NCBI RefSeq assembly: GCF_001514235.1
Contig: NZ_KQ948940.1
Location: forward strand, 1-64,000
DNA from: Streptomyces caeruleatus
GTDB taxonomy: Bacteria > Actinomycetota > Actinomycetes > Streptomycetales > Streptomycetaceae
Reading direction: 5' to 3'
Length of the DNA stretch: 64,000 nucleotides
Position numbers and translations under genes: made by a program. This document shows, in pieces, positions 17,504-26,386 of the stretch. The stretch's first letter is position 1. Each line of letters starts with the position of its first letter. Under the pieces are notes generated by a model. It had not been told where the DNA came from and ran no database searches. It saw only the letters and a list, made by a program, of their open reading frames with translations.

Positions 17504-18016
17504 TCAGCGGAAGGCGTCCCGCCCCTCGCCCGGCACGCGGTCGAGGCTGAAGAGGTCGTACAGCGAAGCCGGTGACACCAGCCGGTCGCCGTGCAGGCGC
17601 CGACGCCAGAAGACGCCGGGCGGCCGGGTGCGGGTCAGCGGTGGCAGGAAGAGAACGTGCGGCCGGCCCAGACAGGCCACCTCCCCGTGCGGCCGCCACC
17701 GCTCGCTGGTGCCGGGAGGCACGAGCCAGATCAGCCAGCCCCGGTCGGGGTCCTCGACGACCGGTCCGCAGGCGGGGCCCTGGGCGCCGAGGCCGGCGCG
17801 CTCGATCTCGTCCATCCGCGCGATCACCCGGCGGCCCGTCTCGCCGCCCGCCGTGATCACCGCGTCGAACAGCGGGCCGCCGAGCGGTACGAGGGCCCAG
17901 CCGCCGCTGCGGGGACCCTGCAGGTCGCGCACACGATCCACGAGGGTGCGCGGGGCCGGGCTCGGGGTCGGAGCGAAGGTGTGGCGCCGTGGTTCCGTCG
18001 TCGTCGGCATCGTCAT
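17504..18016 (-). CDS. Conserved hypothetical protein, primase/polymerase-like
   Basis: 170 residues from the ATG at 18016, with GGGGGAAG upstream. WALVPLGGPLFDAV, ACGPVVEDPDRGWLIWLVPP and GEVACLGRPHVLFLPPL resemble small Streptomyces proteins related to the N-terminal part of bifunctional primase/polymerases, but the acidic catalytic residues are not clearly present. No signal peptide or membrane helix is visible. It is transcribed divergently from the tetratricopeptide-type regulator. Treat function as unknown. Confidence 0.6.
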   Translation of the reverse strand: MTMPTTTEPRRHTFAPTPSPAPRTLVDRVRDLQGPRSGGWALVPLGGPLFDAVITAGGETGRRVIARMDEIERAGLGAQGPACGPVVEDPDRGWLIWLVPPGTSERWRPHGEVACLGRPHVLFLPPLTRTRPPGVFWRRRLHGDRLVSPASLYDLFSLDRVPGEGRDAFR

Positions 18017-18392
18017 GTCGGTACTTCCCCCGTCGGCTGGAAGGTGGTGTGGAAGGTCCGGCGGCAGGTGGCGCGATCGGTCGCCGGACCGGCGGGCCGG
18101 TAGGCGGGCCGCCTGCTGCGAGCGTGACAAGCCCGGCCGGACGGCTCTACCCCCGGAGCGCCCCCGGACCACCCCCGGACCACCCCCACTCTCCGCCTCA
18201 CCCGCCGTACGGCCCCCCGACGACCTCGACCCGACCTCTGACCCACCTCGGACCGACCTCGGAATTACTAATCAGGGCCCGTACGGGGCAAGTTGAGAGA
18301 CAGAACGCTCTAATCTCGGGACGGCGGAGACACGGGCGACGCGGTCGGCCGTCCGGCCGACGCGTCCGGTGGACGGTTCGTGGGGAGGCACC
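18017..18392. other. Divergent promoter region
   Basis: 376 bases between two divergent genes. A pyrimidine-rich stretch (repeated CCCCCGGACCA near 18160-18185) precedes a relatively AT-rich patch around 18262-18310, which is the likely promoter for the downstream gene. No open frame here looks coding. Confidence 0.4.
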
Positions 18393-19745
18393 GTGCTGTT
18401 CTTCCGGCTGGAGCTCCAGAGGCGGGGAATCCGAAGCGCCGAAGAATTCCTCCCGCACTACAGGAGGGCGGCGGAGCGGCTCGGTCTGCGGCACGTGGAC
18501 CCGGCTCCGAAGACCTTCGAGGGATGGTTCTACGACGGGCGCAGGCCGCAGCGGGTCTTCCGTCCCGTCATCGTCGAGATGCTCGGCCACACCATCGACG
18601 CCCTGTGGACCGACGTGCCGGCGACCGGCGTCTTACCCCAGGCCCCTGCCCCCGTCCCCGTGGCCGGCCCCTCGCCGCCGGCCGCCTCGCCCGCCCGACC
18701 CGGCATGGATATGAGCGAGATGAGAAGGAGCGGTGCCATGGCCGTCCGACGTGCGCGCAAGTACGTACTCCAGACGGACCGCGAGAGGGTCGGTGACAGC
18801 ACGCTCCCGGTGCTCCACGACCACGTGGCCCGGCTGATCACCGACTATCCGCGTGTCCCGCTCTCGACGATCTGGGACGACCTGCTGGACGCCCAGGACC
18901 AGGTGATCTTCAACCTGGAGACCGGCAGGCACCGGCCCTCGCAGCTCGGCGACCTCAACTTCCTCGCCGGGATCCTGGCGTTCCTCGTGGCCAAGGGCTT
19001 CAACGACATGGAGGACCGGGAGCAGGCCAGGACCATGAGCCTGCTCGCCACCTCCTTCGCCAGGGACGCCGAGCACCCGGGGCTGCTGGCGCTGGTGCAC
19101 GGCCTGCAGTCCCTGATCGAGTACTGGGCGGACCGCCCCGGGGACGCCCTGTTCTACGCCGAGAAGGGCGCGGCGCTCTCCGCGGACCTGCGCGGCACGG
19201 TCGGGCTGTGGCTGCTCGGTCTCCAGGCACGGGCCGCCGCGATCCTGGGCGACGAGGAGACCGTACGCATCGCCAACCGGACGGCGTTCGAACGGCGCGA
19301 GAGCTCCGTCCCGGACGACCTGGACGAACTGGGCGGCCTGCTCACCTACTCGCTGGAGAAGCAGGTGTACTACGCCGTGGAGTCCGAGGCCCACCTCGGC
19401 CACGGCGACGCCGTCCTGCTCGGCGAGGCGGAGGAGGCCGTACGGGGGTTCAGCGACCCGGACAACCCGAACTGGGCCTTCGGCGACCTGGCCGGCGCCC
19501 AGTGCAACCAGGCCCTCGTCCTGCTCCACGGCGGGGACGTGGACGGTGCCGCACAGGTCATCCGCCCGGTGCTGGACCTGGAGCCGGTGTACCGCAACAA
19601 CGGCATCATCGTGTCCGCGCAACGGGTCCGGCAGGCGCTGGCGGCCTCCCGTGCGCGTACCGCGGTCGTGGCCCGCGACCTGGGGGAGGAGATCGCGGTG
19701 TTCCCGCCCCGGCGCTCGTCGTTCCCCTCTCCGCCGCGTCGATAG
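18393..19745 (+). CDS. Tetratricopeptide-type Streptomyces regulator
   Basis: 450 residues from a GTG with GGGAGG 6 bases upstream (an earlier GTG at 18369 has none). The N-terminal 75 residues read like a divergent DNA-binding domain (LELQRRGIRSAEEFLPHYRR, TFEGWFYDGRRPQRVFRPVI). After a Pro/Ala linker comes an all-helical domain with repeated alpha-hairpins (ALVHGLQSLIEYWADRPGDA, LGLQARAAAILGDEETVR), the pattern of TPR-like sensor domains common in Streptomyces developmental regulators. The ligand is unknown. The downstream acetyltransferase starts 9 bases after its stop and may be co-transcribed. Confidence 0.65.
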   Translation: MLFFRLELQRRGIRSAEEFLPHYRRAAERLGLRHVDPAPKTFEGWFYDGRRPQRVFRPVIVEMLGHTIDALWTDVPATGVLPQAPAPVPVAGPSPPAASPARPGMDMSEMRRSGAMAVRRARKYVLQTDRERVGDSTLPVLHDHVARLITDYPRVPLSTIWDDLLDAQDQVIFNLETGRHRPSQLGDLNFLAGILAFLVAKGFNDMEDREQARTMSLLATSFARDAEHPGLLALVHGLQSLIEYWADRPGDALFYAEKGAALSADLRGTVGLWLLGLQARAAAILGDEETVRIANRTAFERRESSVPDDLDELGGLLTYSLEKQVYYAVESEAHLGHGDAVLLGEAEEAVRGFSDPDNPNWAFGDLAGAQCNQALVLLHGGDVDGAAQVIRPVLDLEPVYRNNGIIVSAQRVRQALAASRARTAVVARDLGEEIAVFPPRRSSFPSPPRR

Positions 19746-19754
19746 GGTTTCCGT

Positions 19755-20309
19755 ATGTACCCGGTCCAGCGTTCCGGCCCGCGTCTCGGCCTCCGCGAAC
19801 TCACCGTCGACGACGTCGACGCGGTGCTCGCCGTCTATGGTGACCCCAAGGCGACGGAACACCTGTCGTTCGAACCCCGCACCCGGGAACAGACCGGCCA
19901 TATCGTCGCTCGTTCCGTCGCGGCGGCGACGGCGCAGCCCCGCACCGAGTACGCGCTGGCCGTGATCGCCCCGCCCTCCGGCGACCTGATCGGCTTCGCC
20001 CGGCTGGCGATGGACCCCCACCAGCAGCGCGCGGCCACCATGGGCTTCGCCCTGCGCCCGGACACCTGGGGCACCGGCCACGGCACCGAGACCGTACGCC
20101 TCCTGCTGGCCCTGGCCTTCGAGGATCTGGCCCTCCACCGCGTCTGGGGCGCCCGTTCCCCCCTCAATACCGCCTCGGCCCGCACGATGACCGCGGCCGG
20201 CATGACGGAGGAGGGCACGATCCGCGGCCACATCCAGAAGGCGGGCCGGTGGCGGGACTCGGTCGTGCACGCGATCCTGGCGGAGGAATGGAAGCCCTGG
20301 CCGGCCTGA
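19755..20309 (+). CDS. GNAT acetyltransferase (RimJ/RimL type)
   Basis: 184 residues. The acetyl-CoA site is the loop and helix around RPDTWGTGHGTETVRLLLAL, and NTASARTMTAAGMTEEGTIR is the conserved Asn/Ser block and final strand of RimJ/RimL-like enzymes. Members acetylate protein N-termini or small amines using acetyl-CoA; the substrate is unknown. It follows the TPR-type regulator by 9 bases. Confidence 0.85.
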   Translation: MYPVQRSGPRLGLRELTVDDVDAVLAVYGDPKATEHLSFEPRTREQTGHIVARSVAAATAQPRTEYALAVIAPPSGDLIGFARLAMDPHQQRAATMGFALRPDTWGTGHGTETVRLLLALAFEDLALHRVWGARSPLNTASARTMTAAGMTEEGTIRGHIQKAGRWRDSVVHAILAEEWKPWPA

Positions 20310-20358
20310 CGGCTCCGGGCGGCGGCGGCGGACCCGGGACCGAACACCTCACCGTTCG

Positions 20359-21810
20359 CTACTGGTTCGGCGTCGCCTCGATCCACTCGCTGCCGCCCAG
20401 CGGATAGTCGTAGGCCTTGCCGCCGGCCTTGGCACTGGTGTGGAACGGGGTGCCGTCGTTGTCGATGTGGACGGTGCCGCTGCGGCTGCCGCTGGACCAG
20501 TCCAGAGTGAGGTCCCAGCGGACGTCGTACGCCGTGGTGTGGACGGTGACGTAGTAGACCTCGGGGTCCGATTCGCTGACCTTGTACGGGAAGTCGCGCT
20601 GGCCGTTGGCGACGGTGAGTGTGGGGCTGCCCTTGTCCAGGTCGGCGTCGAACGACCTGGACTGGACGCCACCGCCGCAGCCGTTGCCCATCGCGTACTC
20701 GTTCCAGTCGGGCGGCGCGCCCTTCGAGAGCACGCGTAGGTGCAGGGCCTCCAGGACGACGGTCTCCGCGCCGGTGCCCTGGACCGTGAGGGCGACCCGC
20801 TGCTCGTTCGAGGAGATCGCCCCGTACGCGTCGGCCCAGCGCTGCGCGTCCTGCTCACCGGCCGGCGGACCGACCTGTCCGGGTTCGCTGTCGACGAGGA
20901 AGTGCTGGCTGCACGGGCTGTCGTAGATGTAGGGCCGGACGCCGACCGTCAGCGGGACGGCGCCGTGGTCGCCGTCGGGCTTCGCGGAGGCGGAGTTCTG
21001 ACCGCGTCCGCGTCCGCGATCGGCCGAGGTGCCGGGCCCGGTGTCCGCGGAACCGGTGGGGGAGGCGGAGGCCGATGCGGACGGCTTCCCCGTCTTCCCG
21101 CTCGGGGACGGGGCGACGGAGGCCTTCCCGGTACCGGCCGTGCCGGCCGTCTTCCCCGTCGCGGTGACCCCCCGCCCCGCCGGCCGGTCGTCCCCGCCGT
21201 CGCCGAACGGCACTTGCGCGACGAGCACCACGGCTCCCAGCACGGCGGCGGCCGCGACGGAGGCGATCAGCGCGGTACGGCGACGGAGGGAGCGGCGCGC
21301 CTGCGTGCCGGCGCTGCCCGGCAACGTGACGACGACGGGATCACCGCGGTCACCCGCGCCATCACCATCACCATCACCATCACCATCTCCACCTCCACCT
21401 CCGTCGCCATCGCTCCGTCCGTGAGGTTCGGCCGACGGGGTGGCGGGGGCGGCTGCTTGCGGCCCGTCGGCTGCGGTGTCCGCGCCTTGCACCGAGCCCG
21501 CCACCGCCTGATCCGTCCCGCGCCTGCGTGCCGCGTCCGCCAGGATCCAGCGCCGGTGCAGCTCCACCAGCTCCTCCGGCGTCGCCCGGCAGACCCTCGC
21601 GAGGCGCTCCACTGGTGCGTACGCGGTCGGTATGGCGGTGCCGTTGCAGTAGCGGTGCAGCGTGGACGTACTCATGTGCAGACGCTTGGCGAGCGCCCCG
21701 TAGCTGAGCCCCGAGCGGTCCTTGAGGTCCCGCAACAGCCCCGCGAACGCCTCCGTTTCCCCCGACCTCCTTGCCCCTGACACTCGATTCCCCTTGTCCC
21801 CGCGTCCCAT
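20359..21810 (-). CDS. XRE-type HTH protein with one membrane helix and extracellular domain
   Basis: 483 residues as drawn. A GTG at 21783 with AAGGGG 6 bases upstream is an equally good start and would drop 9 residues. HTH at about 30-75 (LSYGALAKRLHMSTSTLHRY, then the ERLARVCRATPEEL helix). A low-complexity linker with a Gly-Asp run leads to one transmembrane helix (ALIASVAAAAVLGAVVLVAQ), a Ser/Thr/Pro-rich stalk and an extracytoplasmic domain of about 190 residues with paired cysteines (DSPCSQHFLVD and GNGCGGG). Such membrane-tethered one-component regulators are common in Streptomyces. It is divergent from the DUF4232 lipoprotein, a plausible target. Confidence 0.78.
   Translation of the reverse strand: MGRGDKGNRVSGARRSGETEAFAGLLRDLKDRSGLSYGALAKRLHMSTSTLHRYCNGTAIPTAYAPVERLARVCRATPEELVELHRRWILADAARRRGTDQAVAGSVQGADTAADGPQAAAPATPSAEPHGRSDGDGGGGGDGDGDGDGDGAGDRGDPVVVTLPGSAGTQARRSLRRRTALIASVAAAAVLGAVVLVAQVPFGDGGDDRPAGRGVTATGKTAGTAGTGKASVAPSPSGKTGKPSASASASPTGSADTGPGTSADRGRGRGQNSASAKPDGDHGAVPLTVGVRPYIYDSPCSQHFLVDSEPGQVGPPAGEQDAQRWADAYGAISSNEQRVALTVQGTGAETVVLEALHLRVLSKGAPPDWNEYAMGNGCGGGVQSRSFDADLDKGSPTLTVANGQRDFPYKVSESDPEVYYVTVHTTAYDVRWDLTLDWSSGSRSGTVHIDNDGTPFHTSAKAGGKAYDYPLGGSEWIEATPNQ
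21358..21411 (-). repeat. Gly-Asp microsatellite in the XRE-type regulator
   Basis: CATCAC repeated about four times, then CTCCAC and CGTCGCCAT variants, encode GDGDGDGDG on the coding strand. All units are 6 bases, so changes in copy number stay in frame. Confidence 0.8.
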
Positions 21811-21970
21811 GCACGCGTTCCAGAGCCCTGACGTTCCCCCTGGTCAGAGCGCGTTCCGGCGTTCCGTCGTCCCTAACTCCCCGCTGTGAGTGGCAGTTGG
21901 GACGGATCACCTCACAAGCTTCGGTCATCCAACCACCACCGCAACCCGAACACCGAAGGGGCGCCGCCAC

Positions 21971-22777
21971 ATGTCCGACATCCGTACTCCCCGTACCCCC
22001 CGTACCCCCCGCACCCGTGTCCTCGCCGTCGCCGCGACCGTCGCGATGGCCACCCTCTCGCTGACCGCGTGCAACGACGGAACAGGCGTCCGCAGCACGG
22101 GCCCGTCCACGAACACGAGCGCCGCCACCGACGCGTCCCCGGGCTCCCCGGGCTCCTCGGGCTCCTCGGGTTCCACCGGCGCCTCGACCGCCTCGACCGC
22201 CTCGACCGGCTCGACCGCCTCGACCGCCTCGACCGGCTCGACCGGCTCGACCGGCTCGACCGGTTCGGCCACCTCCGGTGGCGACGCGGCCGCCGACTCG
22301 ACCTCCGGCGCCAAGCCCCCCGCGACGAAGGCGCCCACCGCATCCCTCAAGGACGTCACGTGCGAGGGCTCGAACACCAAGACGGTCGCCGCCCCGCTGA
22401 ATCGCCCCGTGAACCACATGCTGCTCACGGTGACCAACACCGGCAGCAAGACATGCTTCCTCTACGGCTACCCCGCCGTCCGCTTCGGTGAGGCCCAGTC
22501 CGTGCCCCCGGTCATCGACGAGTCGCAGCCGCAGGCGGTGGTCACCCTCGAACCGGGCGAGTCCGGATACGCCTCCGTCAGCCTGTCCGCCACCGACGGC
22601 AGCGCCTCGGGCGGCCGCACCGAGAAGTCCCTGGCCGTCTCCTTCTACGGCCGCTCCCTGAGCGGCAGCGTCGGCACGACAGCCCACCCGTCGCTGCCCG
22701 CGAAGGGCGTCTACGTCGACGACTCGCTCAAGGTCACCTACTGGCAGCAGGAGATGGACGACGCCATCGTCTGGTGA
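21971..22777 (+). CDS. DUF4232-type lipoprotein with Ser-Thr-Gly repeat stalk
   Basis: 268 residues from the ATG at 21971, preceded by GAAGGGG. A signal peptide ends with lipobox LSLTAC. A stalk of repeated Ser, Thr, Ala and Gly (about residues 58-100) separates it from the DUF4232 domain: a cysteine (DVTCEGSN) then LLTVTNTGSKTCFLYGYPAV, and VVTLEPGESGYASVSLS. DUF4232 proteins are exported beta-sandwich proteins of unknown function in actinobacteria. The two cysteines probably form a disulphide. Confidence 0.85.
   Translation: MSDIRTPRTPRTPRTRVLAVAATVAMATLSLTACNDGTGVRSTGPSTNTSAATDASPGSPGSSGSSGSTGASTASTASTGSTASTASTGSTGSTGSTGSATSGGDAAADSTSGAKPPATKAPTASLKDVTCEGSNTKTVAAPLNRPVNHMLLTVTNTGSKTCFLYGYPAVRFGEAQSVPPVIDESQPQAVVTLEPGESGYASVSLSATDGSASGGRTEKSLAVSFYGRSLSGSVGTTAHPSLPAKGVYVDDSLKVTYWQQEMDDAIVW
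22150..22268 (+). repeat. 9-bp in-frame repeats in the lipoprotein stalk
   Basis: Units CTCGACCGC or CTCGACCGG are repeated about ten times after a run of GGGCTCCTC units. They encode tandem Ser-Thr-Ala/Gly triplets. Confidence 0.9.
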
Positions 22778-22811
22778 CAGCGGCGTCAACGAGATCTGGC
22801 AAGATCCGCTT

Positions 22812-23360
22812 GTGAGCCCATCCACGGTGACTTTGCGCGAACTCACGCTCAGCGACTGGCAAGCGGTGCACTCCTGGGCCGGCCTTGAGGAGGCCTGTCG
22901 CTACCAGCCCTGGGGACCGAACACCGCGGACCAGACACGGGCGTTCGTGCAAACCGCCGTCGAAGCCTGGTCGCACGCCCCGCAGCAGAGATTCGCCTAC
23001 ATCGCCCGCTTCGAGGACGAACTCGTCGGCATGGGTGAGCTGCACCTTCGCAGCCGTCGCCATCGGCAGGGCGAAATCGCCTACGTCGTGCACCCGAAGG
23101 CCTGGGGGCGTGGCGTGGGCACGGCGATCGGGCAAGAGCTTCTGTCGCGCGGCTTCGGGGAACTGGGACTCCACCGGATCTACGCGACCTGCGACCCCCG
23201 CAATGTCGCGTCGTCCCGGTTGCTGGGCAAGCTCGGCATGACATACGAGGGGCGGCAGCGGCACACCACGTTGATCCGGGACGGCTGGCGGGACTCCGAG
23301 ACGTTCAGCATCCTCGAATCGGAATGGCGACCTAACCCCGGTGTCGTGGACGGCAGTTGA
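22812..23360 (+). CDS. GNAT acetyltransferase (RimJ/RimL type)
   Basis: 182 residues from a GTG. The acetyl-CoA loop is VHPKAWGRGVGTAIGQELLS, followed by LGLHRIYATCDPRNVASSRL and LGKLGMTYEGRQR, the classic RimJ/RimL C-terminal half. Substrate unknown. It lies 34 bases after the DUF4232 gene. Confidence 0.87.
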   Translation: MSPSTVTLRELTLSDWQAVHSWAGLEEACRYQPWGPNTADQTRAFVQTAVEAWSHAPQQRFAYIARFEDELVGMGELHLRSRRHRQGEIAYVVHPKAWGRGVGTAIGQELLSRGFGELGLHRIYATCDPRNVASSRLLGKLGMTYEGRQRHTTLIRDGWRDSETFSILESEWRPNPGVVDGS

Positions 23361-23477
23361 CGCGTGCGCGGCAGAGCCTGGGCCGGGGGCCCTGACAGAT
23401 GTCAGGTACCGGGGACCGCTCCCGTGCTCTTCAGTGAGGTGAGCACATGCAAACCGCAACCTCTCGGGGGCACGAAG

Positions 23478-23810
23478 ATGATCCGCAGTAAGAAGATGTT
23501 CGCCGCAGGTCTGGCCACCACCGTCTCGGCGGTGGCCCTGTCCGTCGGCGCCCTGGCCGCCCCGGCGTCGGCCGCGGGGGCGGTCGACTGCCGTGGCGCG
23601 GTCCACGGTGTCGACACGGACCGTGGCATCGCCAGCTGCACGAACAACAGCGACCGCACCATCCGGTTCCGCGCCGAGGTCGTCTGCGGCCGGGCCCCCG
23701 ACGTCTCCGGTGACTGGGTGACCCTGAACCCGGGCCAGTACGGTCAGTCCTCCGCCACCTGTGCCTGGTTCAGCACGGGTGTCGGCAGCGTCGGCTGGAC
23801 CATCGAGTAG
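23478..23810 (+). CDS. Small secreted protein with two disulphide-capable cysteine pairs
   Basis: 110 residues from the ATG at 23478 with CGGGGG upstream. Sec signal peptide: basic MIRSKKMF, hydrophobic core, cleavage after ASA near residue 32. The mature protein of about 78 residues has four cysteines (VDCRG, ASCTNN, VVCGRA, ATCAWF). Similar small exported cysteine proteins are common in Streptomyces; the function is unknown. Confidence 0.8.
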   Translation: MIRSKKMFAAGLATTVSAVALSVGALAAPASAAGAVDCRGAVHGVDTDRGIASCTNNSDRTIRFRAEVVCGRAPDVSGDWVTLNPGQYGQSSATCAWFSTGVGSVGWTIE

Positions 23811-23855
23811 TACCCGGCCCGGTCGCACGGGGGAAGGGGCGGTGGCCGGATGCTC

Positions 23856-24134
23856 TCAGGAGTACGGCCGCCGCTCCACGTGCTTGACGAAGTCCCCGCC
23901 GGGAGGGCGGCGGGGCCAGGGCCCCGTCAGTGGGAGCAGGTGCTCGGGTTCAGCTTCGATGTAGTAGCCGGGCGCCCCGCGTCCGCAGCTGAGGCAGTCG
24001 CCGGGGCGACGGGGCGCCCCCCCGCCCCCGCACAGGCCGCGTCGACGACCGGACGGAAAATCACCGTTCCGGCGCCCTTCCCGCCTCGGTCGGCTGGCGT
24101 GACCACGACCACCGGGGCGCCGGGAATTCCCCAT
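23856..24134 (-). CDS. Possible small CxxC protein
   Basis: The last 50 residues of this frame have convincing protein character: CLSCGRGAPGYYIEAEPEHL, LPLTGPWPRRPPGGD, FVKHVERRPYS. The first part is Arg/Gly-rich and probably untranslated, so the start is uncertain. No family is recognised. It occupies the otherwise gene-free 505 bases before the oxidase operon. Confidence 0.35.
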   Translation of the reverse strand: MGNSRRPGGRGHASRPRREGRRNGDFPSGRRRGLCGGGGAPRRPGDCLSCGRGAPGYYIEAEPEHLLPLTGPWPRRPPGGDFVKHVERRPYS

Positions 24135-24316
24135 TCCGTGGCGGACAATCGATTCGGCTTCGTTTCTCTTTCCCCATCCGTCCCCGGTGGATCATCCGTC
24201 CGCCAAGGGGAATTCGGGCAAGCCGAATTTCCGTCAAGCAGTGCGATCGTCGCCTTTTGGACTTTATTCGCGAGGGCGGCCAAGAAACCGTTTCTTCATC
24301 CTTACGATCGCAAGCT

Positions 24317-26386
24317 ATGACCGACAAATCACGGGAAAACTCCGCCACCCGTGCGCGCTGGCAGACCTGTCTTCGACTTGCCCGCGAACTCCTGCTCATC
24401 GGCCCGGACGACAAGGACCTCAAGCTCGACTATCTCCACACCCTGATCGACACGGGCCACGTCGGCGCCACCCGCTACCCGCGCAAGAAGATCCTCGTCG
24501 TCGGGGCCGGCATCACCGGCCTCGTCGCCGGCCGCCTGCTCAAGGACGCCGGGCACGACGTCACCATCCTGGAAGCGAACGCCAGCCGCGTCGGCGGACG
24601 CATCAAGACCTTCCGCGCCACCAAGAGCCACCAGCCTTTCGCCGACCCCGCCCAGTACGCCGAGGCCGGAGCCATGCGGCTGCCCGACTTCCACCCGCTG
24701 GTCCTCGCCCTCGTCGACAAACTCGGGCTCGGCCGCCGCCAGTTCTACAACGTGGACGTGGACCCCGCCACCGGCAGCGGCCCCGACGTCCCCGTCCCCC
24801 CGGTGACGTACACCTCCTTCACCGGCCGGACCTGGACCTACGGCGACGACAGCCCCGACTTCCGCGAACCCGACAAGCGCGGCAACTCCTGGATCCGCGC
24901 CAACCGTGTCCAGGTACGGCGGGCCGACTACACCGCCGGTCCCGAGCGGATCAACGAGGGCTTCCACCTCACCGACGACGAAGTACGCGCCCCCGTCGTG
25001 AAAATGGTCGACGACGCGCTGGAGAGCGTGCGCGACTACTACTCCGACGTCGTCGACGGAAAGCGCGTCAACAAGCCTTTCGACGCGTGGGTCGAGGGCT
25101 GGGCCCGGGTGATCCGCGACTTCGACGGCTGTTCGATGGGCAGCTTCCTGCGCGACCACGCCGGGCTCAGCGACGAGGCGATCGAGGCCGTCGGAACGCT
25201 GGAGAACATGTCCTCACGGCTGCACCTCTCCTTCTTCCACAGCTTCCTGAGCCGCAGCGACATCAACCCAGGCGTCCGCTACTGGGAGATACCCGGCGGC
25301 AGTTGGCGTCTGCCGCACGCCCTCCACCAGGGCCTGCGCGACGAGGTGCGGCTCGGTCACCGCATGATCCGCCTCGAATACCACGACCCCAGCCGCGACA
25401 CCGACCCCGAGGGCACCGGTGCCGTCGGTCCCGACGGCTGGGGCGTGGCCGTGCAGACCGTCGCCGAGCACGATCCACAGGGCCCGCCCCGCCTGTGGAC
25501 GGCGGACCTGGCGATCGTCACCATCCCGTTCTCCGCCCTGCGCTTCGTGGAGATCGTCCCCTCGATGTCGTACAAGAAGCGCCGCGCCGTCATCGAGACC
25601 CACTACGACCAGGCCACGAAGGTGCTGCTGGAGTTCAGTCACCGGTGGTGGGAGTTCACCGAGGACGACTGGCGCGGCGAACTGGAGAACATCGCGCCCG
25701 GCCTCTACGAGTACTACCGGCTCGGCGTCGGGTCCGGGTCCGGGTCCGGGACCGGTGCCGGGGCGGACGACGTGCCCCGCATCACCCTCCCCGACCCGGA
25801 GGCCGGCCTGCTCGGTGCCGCGGTCAAGGACAGCGAGGTCACCGAGGAGATGCGGCGGATCGACAGCACCATGCCGCTGCGCGGCCCCGCCGTCCGCCCC
25901 GCCACGCACGCCTTCGGCGGGGGCTCCGCCACCGACAACCCCAACCGGTTCATGTACTACCCCTCCCACCGGGTCGAAGGCAGCACCGGCGGCGTCGTAC
26001 TCGCCTCGTACTGCTGGTCCGACGACGCCGCGCGCTGGGACTCCATGCGGGACGCGGAGCGCTACGTCTACGCCCTGCGCAACCTCCAGGCCCTGCACGG
26101 CCGCCGTATCGAGGTCTTCTTCAGCGGCCGGGGCGCCACCAAGAGCTGGGCCCGGGACCCGTACGCCTTCGGCGAGGCCGCCATCTACACCGCGCACCAG
26201 ATGACCAGCTTCCACCTGGACGTCTCCCGGCCCGAGGGCCCCGTGCACTTCGCCGGAGAGCACACCTCCCTCAAACACGCCTGGATCGAGGGCGCGTTGG
26301 AGAGCGCCGTCCGCGCCGCCGTCGCCGTCCACCGGGCCCCGCCGGTCACCACACCGGGCCCGGAGCAGGGGGAGGGCCGTTCGTGA
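24317..26386 (+). CDS. L-glutamate-oxidase-like flavoprotein
   Basis: 689 residues. FAD is bound at ILVVGAGITGLVAGRLL (about 57-73) and RVGGRI. The sequence follows Streptomyces L-glutamate oxidase through its length: QYAEAGAMRLPDFHPL with Arg121, and MSSRLHLSFFHSFLSRSDI with Arg301 and His308, which correspond in position and spacing to LGOX Arg124, Arg305 and His312; Arg305 is the residue known to hold the glutamate side chain. GEHTSLKHAWIEGALESAVR closes the FAD site. Expected reaction: L-glutamate + O2 to 2-oxoglutarate, NH3 and H2O2. A GSGSGSGTGAG insert near residue 475 is unusual. The ATG has no strong ribosome-binding site; a TTG 20 codons upstream is an alternative. Its stop overlaps the next start. 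Confidence 0.85.
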   Translation: MTDKSRENSATRARWQTCLRLARELLLIGPDDKDLKLDYLHTLIDTGHVGATRYPRKKILVVGAGITGLVAGRLLKDAGHDVTILEANASRVGGRIKTFRATKSHQPFADPAQYAEAGAMRLPDFHPLVLALVDKLGLGRRQFYNVDVDPATGSGPDVPVPPVTYTSFTGRTWTYGDDSPDFREPDKRGNSWIRANRVQVRRADYTAGPERINEGFHLTDDEVRAPVVKMVDDALESVRDYYSDVVDGKRVNKPFDAWVEGWARVIRDFDGCSMGSFLRDHAGLSDEAIEAVGTLENMSSRLHLSFFHSFLSRSDINPGVRYWEIPGGSWRLPHALHQGLRDEVRLGHRMIRLEYHDPSRDTDPEGTGAVGPDGWGVAVQTVAEHDPQGPPRLWTADLAIVTIPFSALRFVEIVPSMSYKKRRAVIETHYDQATKVLLEFSHRWWEFTEDDWRGELENIAPGLYEYYRLGVGSGSGSGTGAGADDVPRITLPDPEAGLLGAAVKDSEVTEEMRRIDSTMPLRGPAVRPATHAFGGGSATDNPNRFMYYPSHRVEGSTGGVVLASYCWSDDAARWDSMRDAERYVYALRNLQALHGRRIEVFFSGRGATKSWARDPYAFGEAAIYTAHQMTSFHLDVSRPEGPVHFAGEHTSLKHAWIEGALESAVRAAVAVHRAPPVTTPGPEQGEGRS

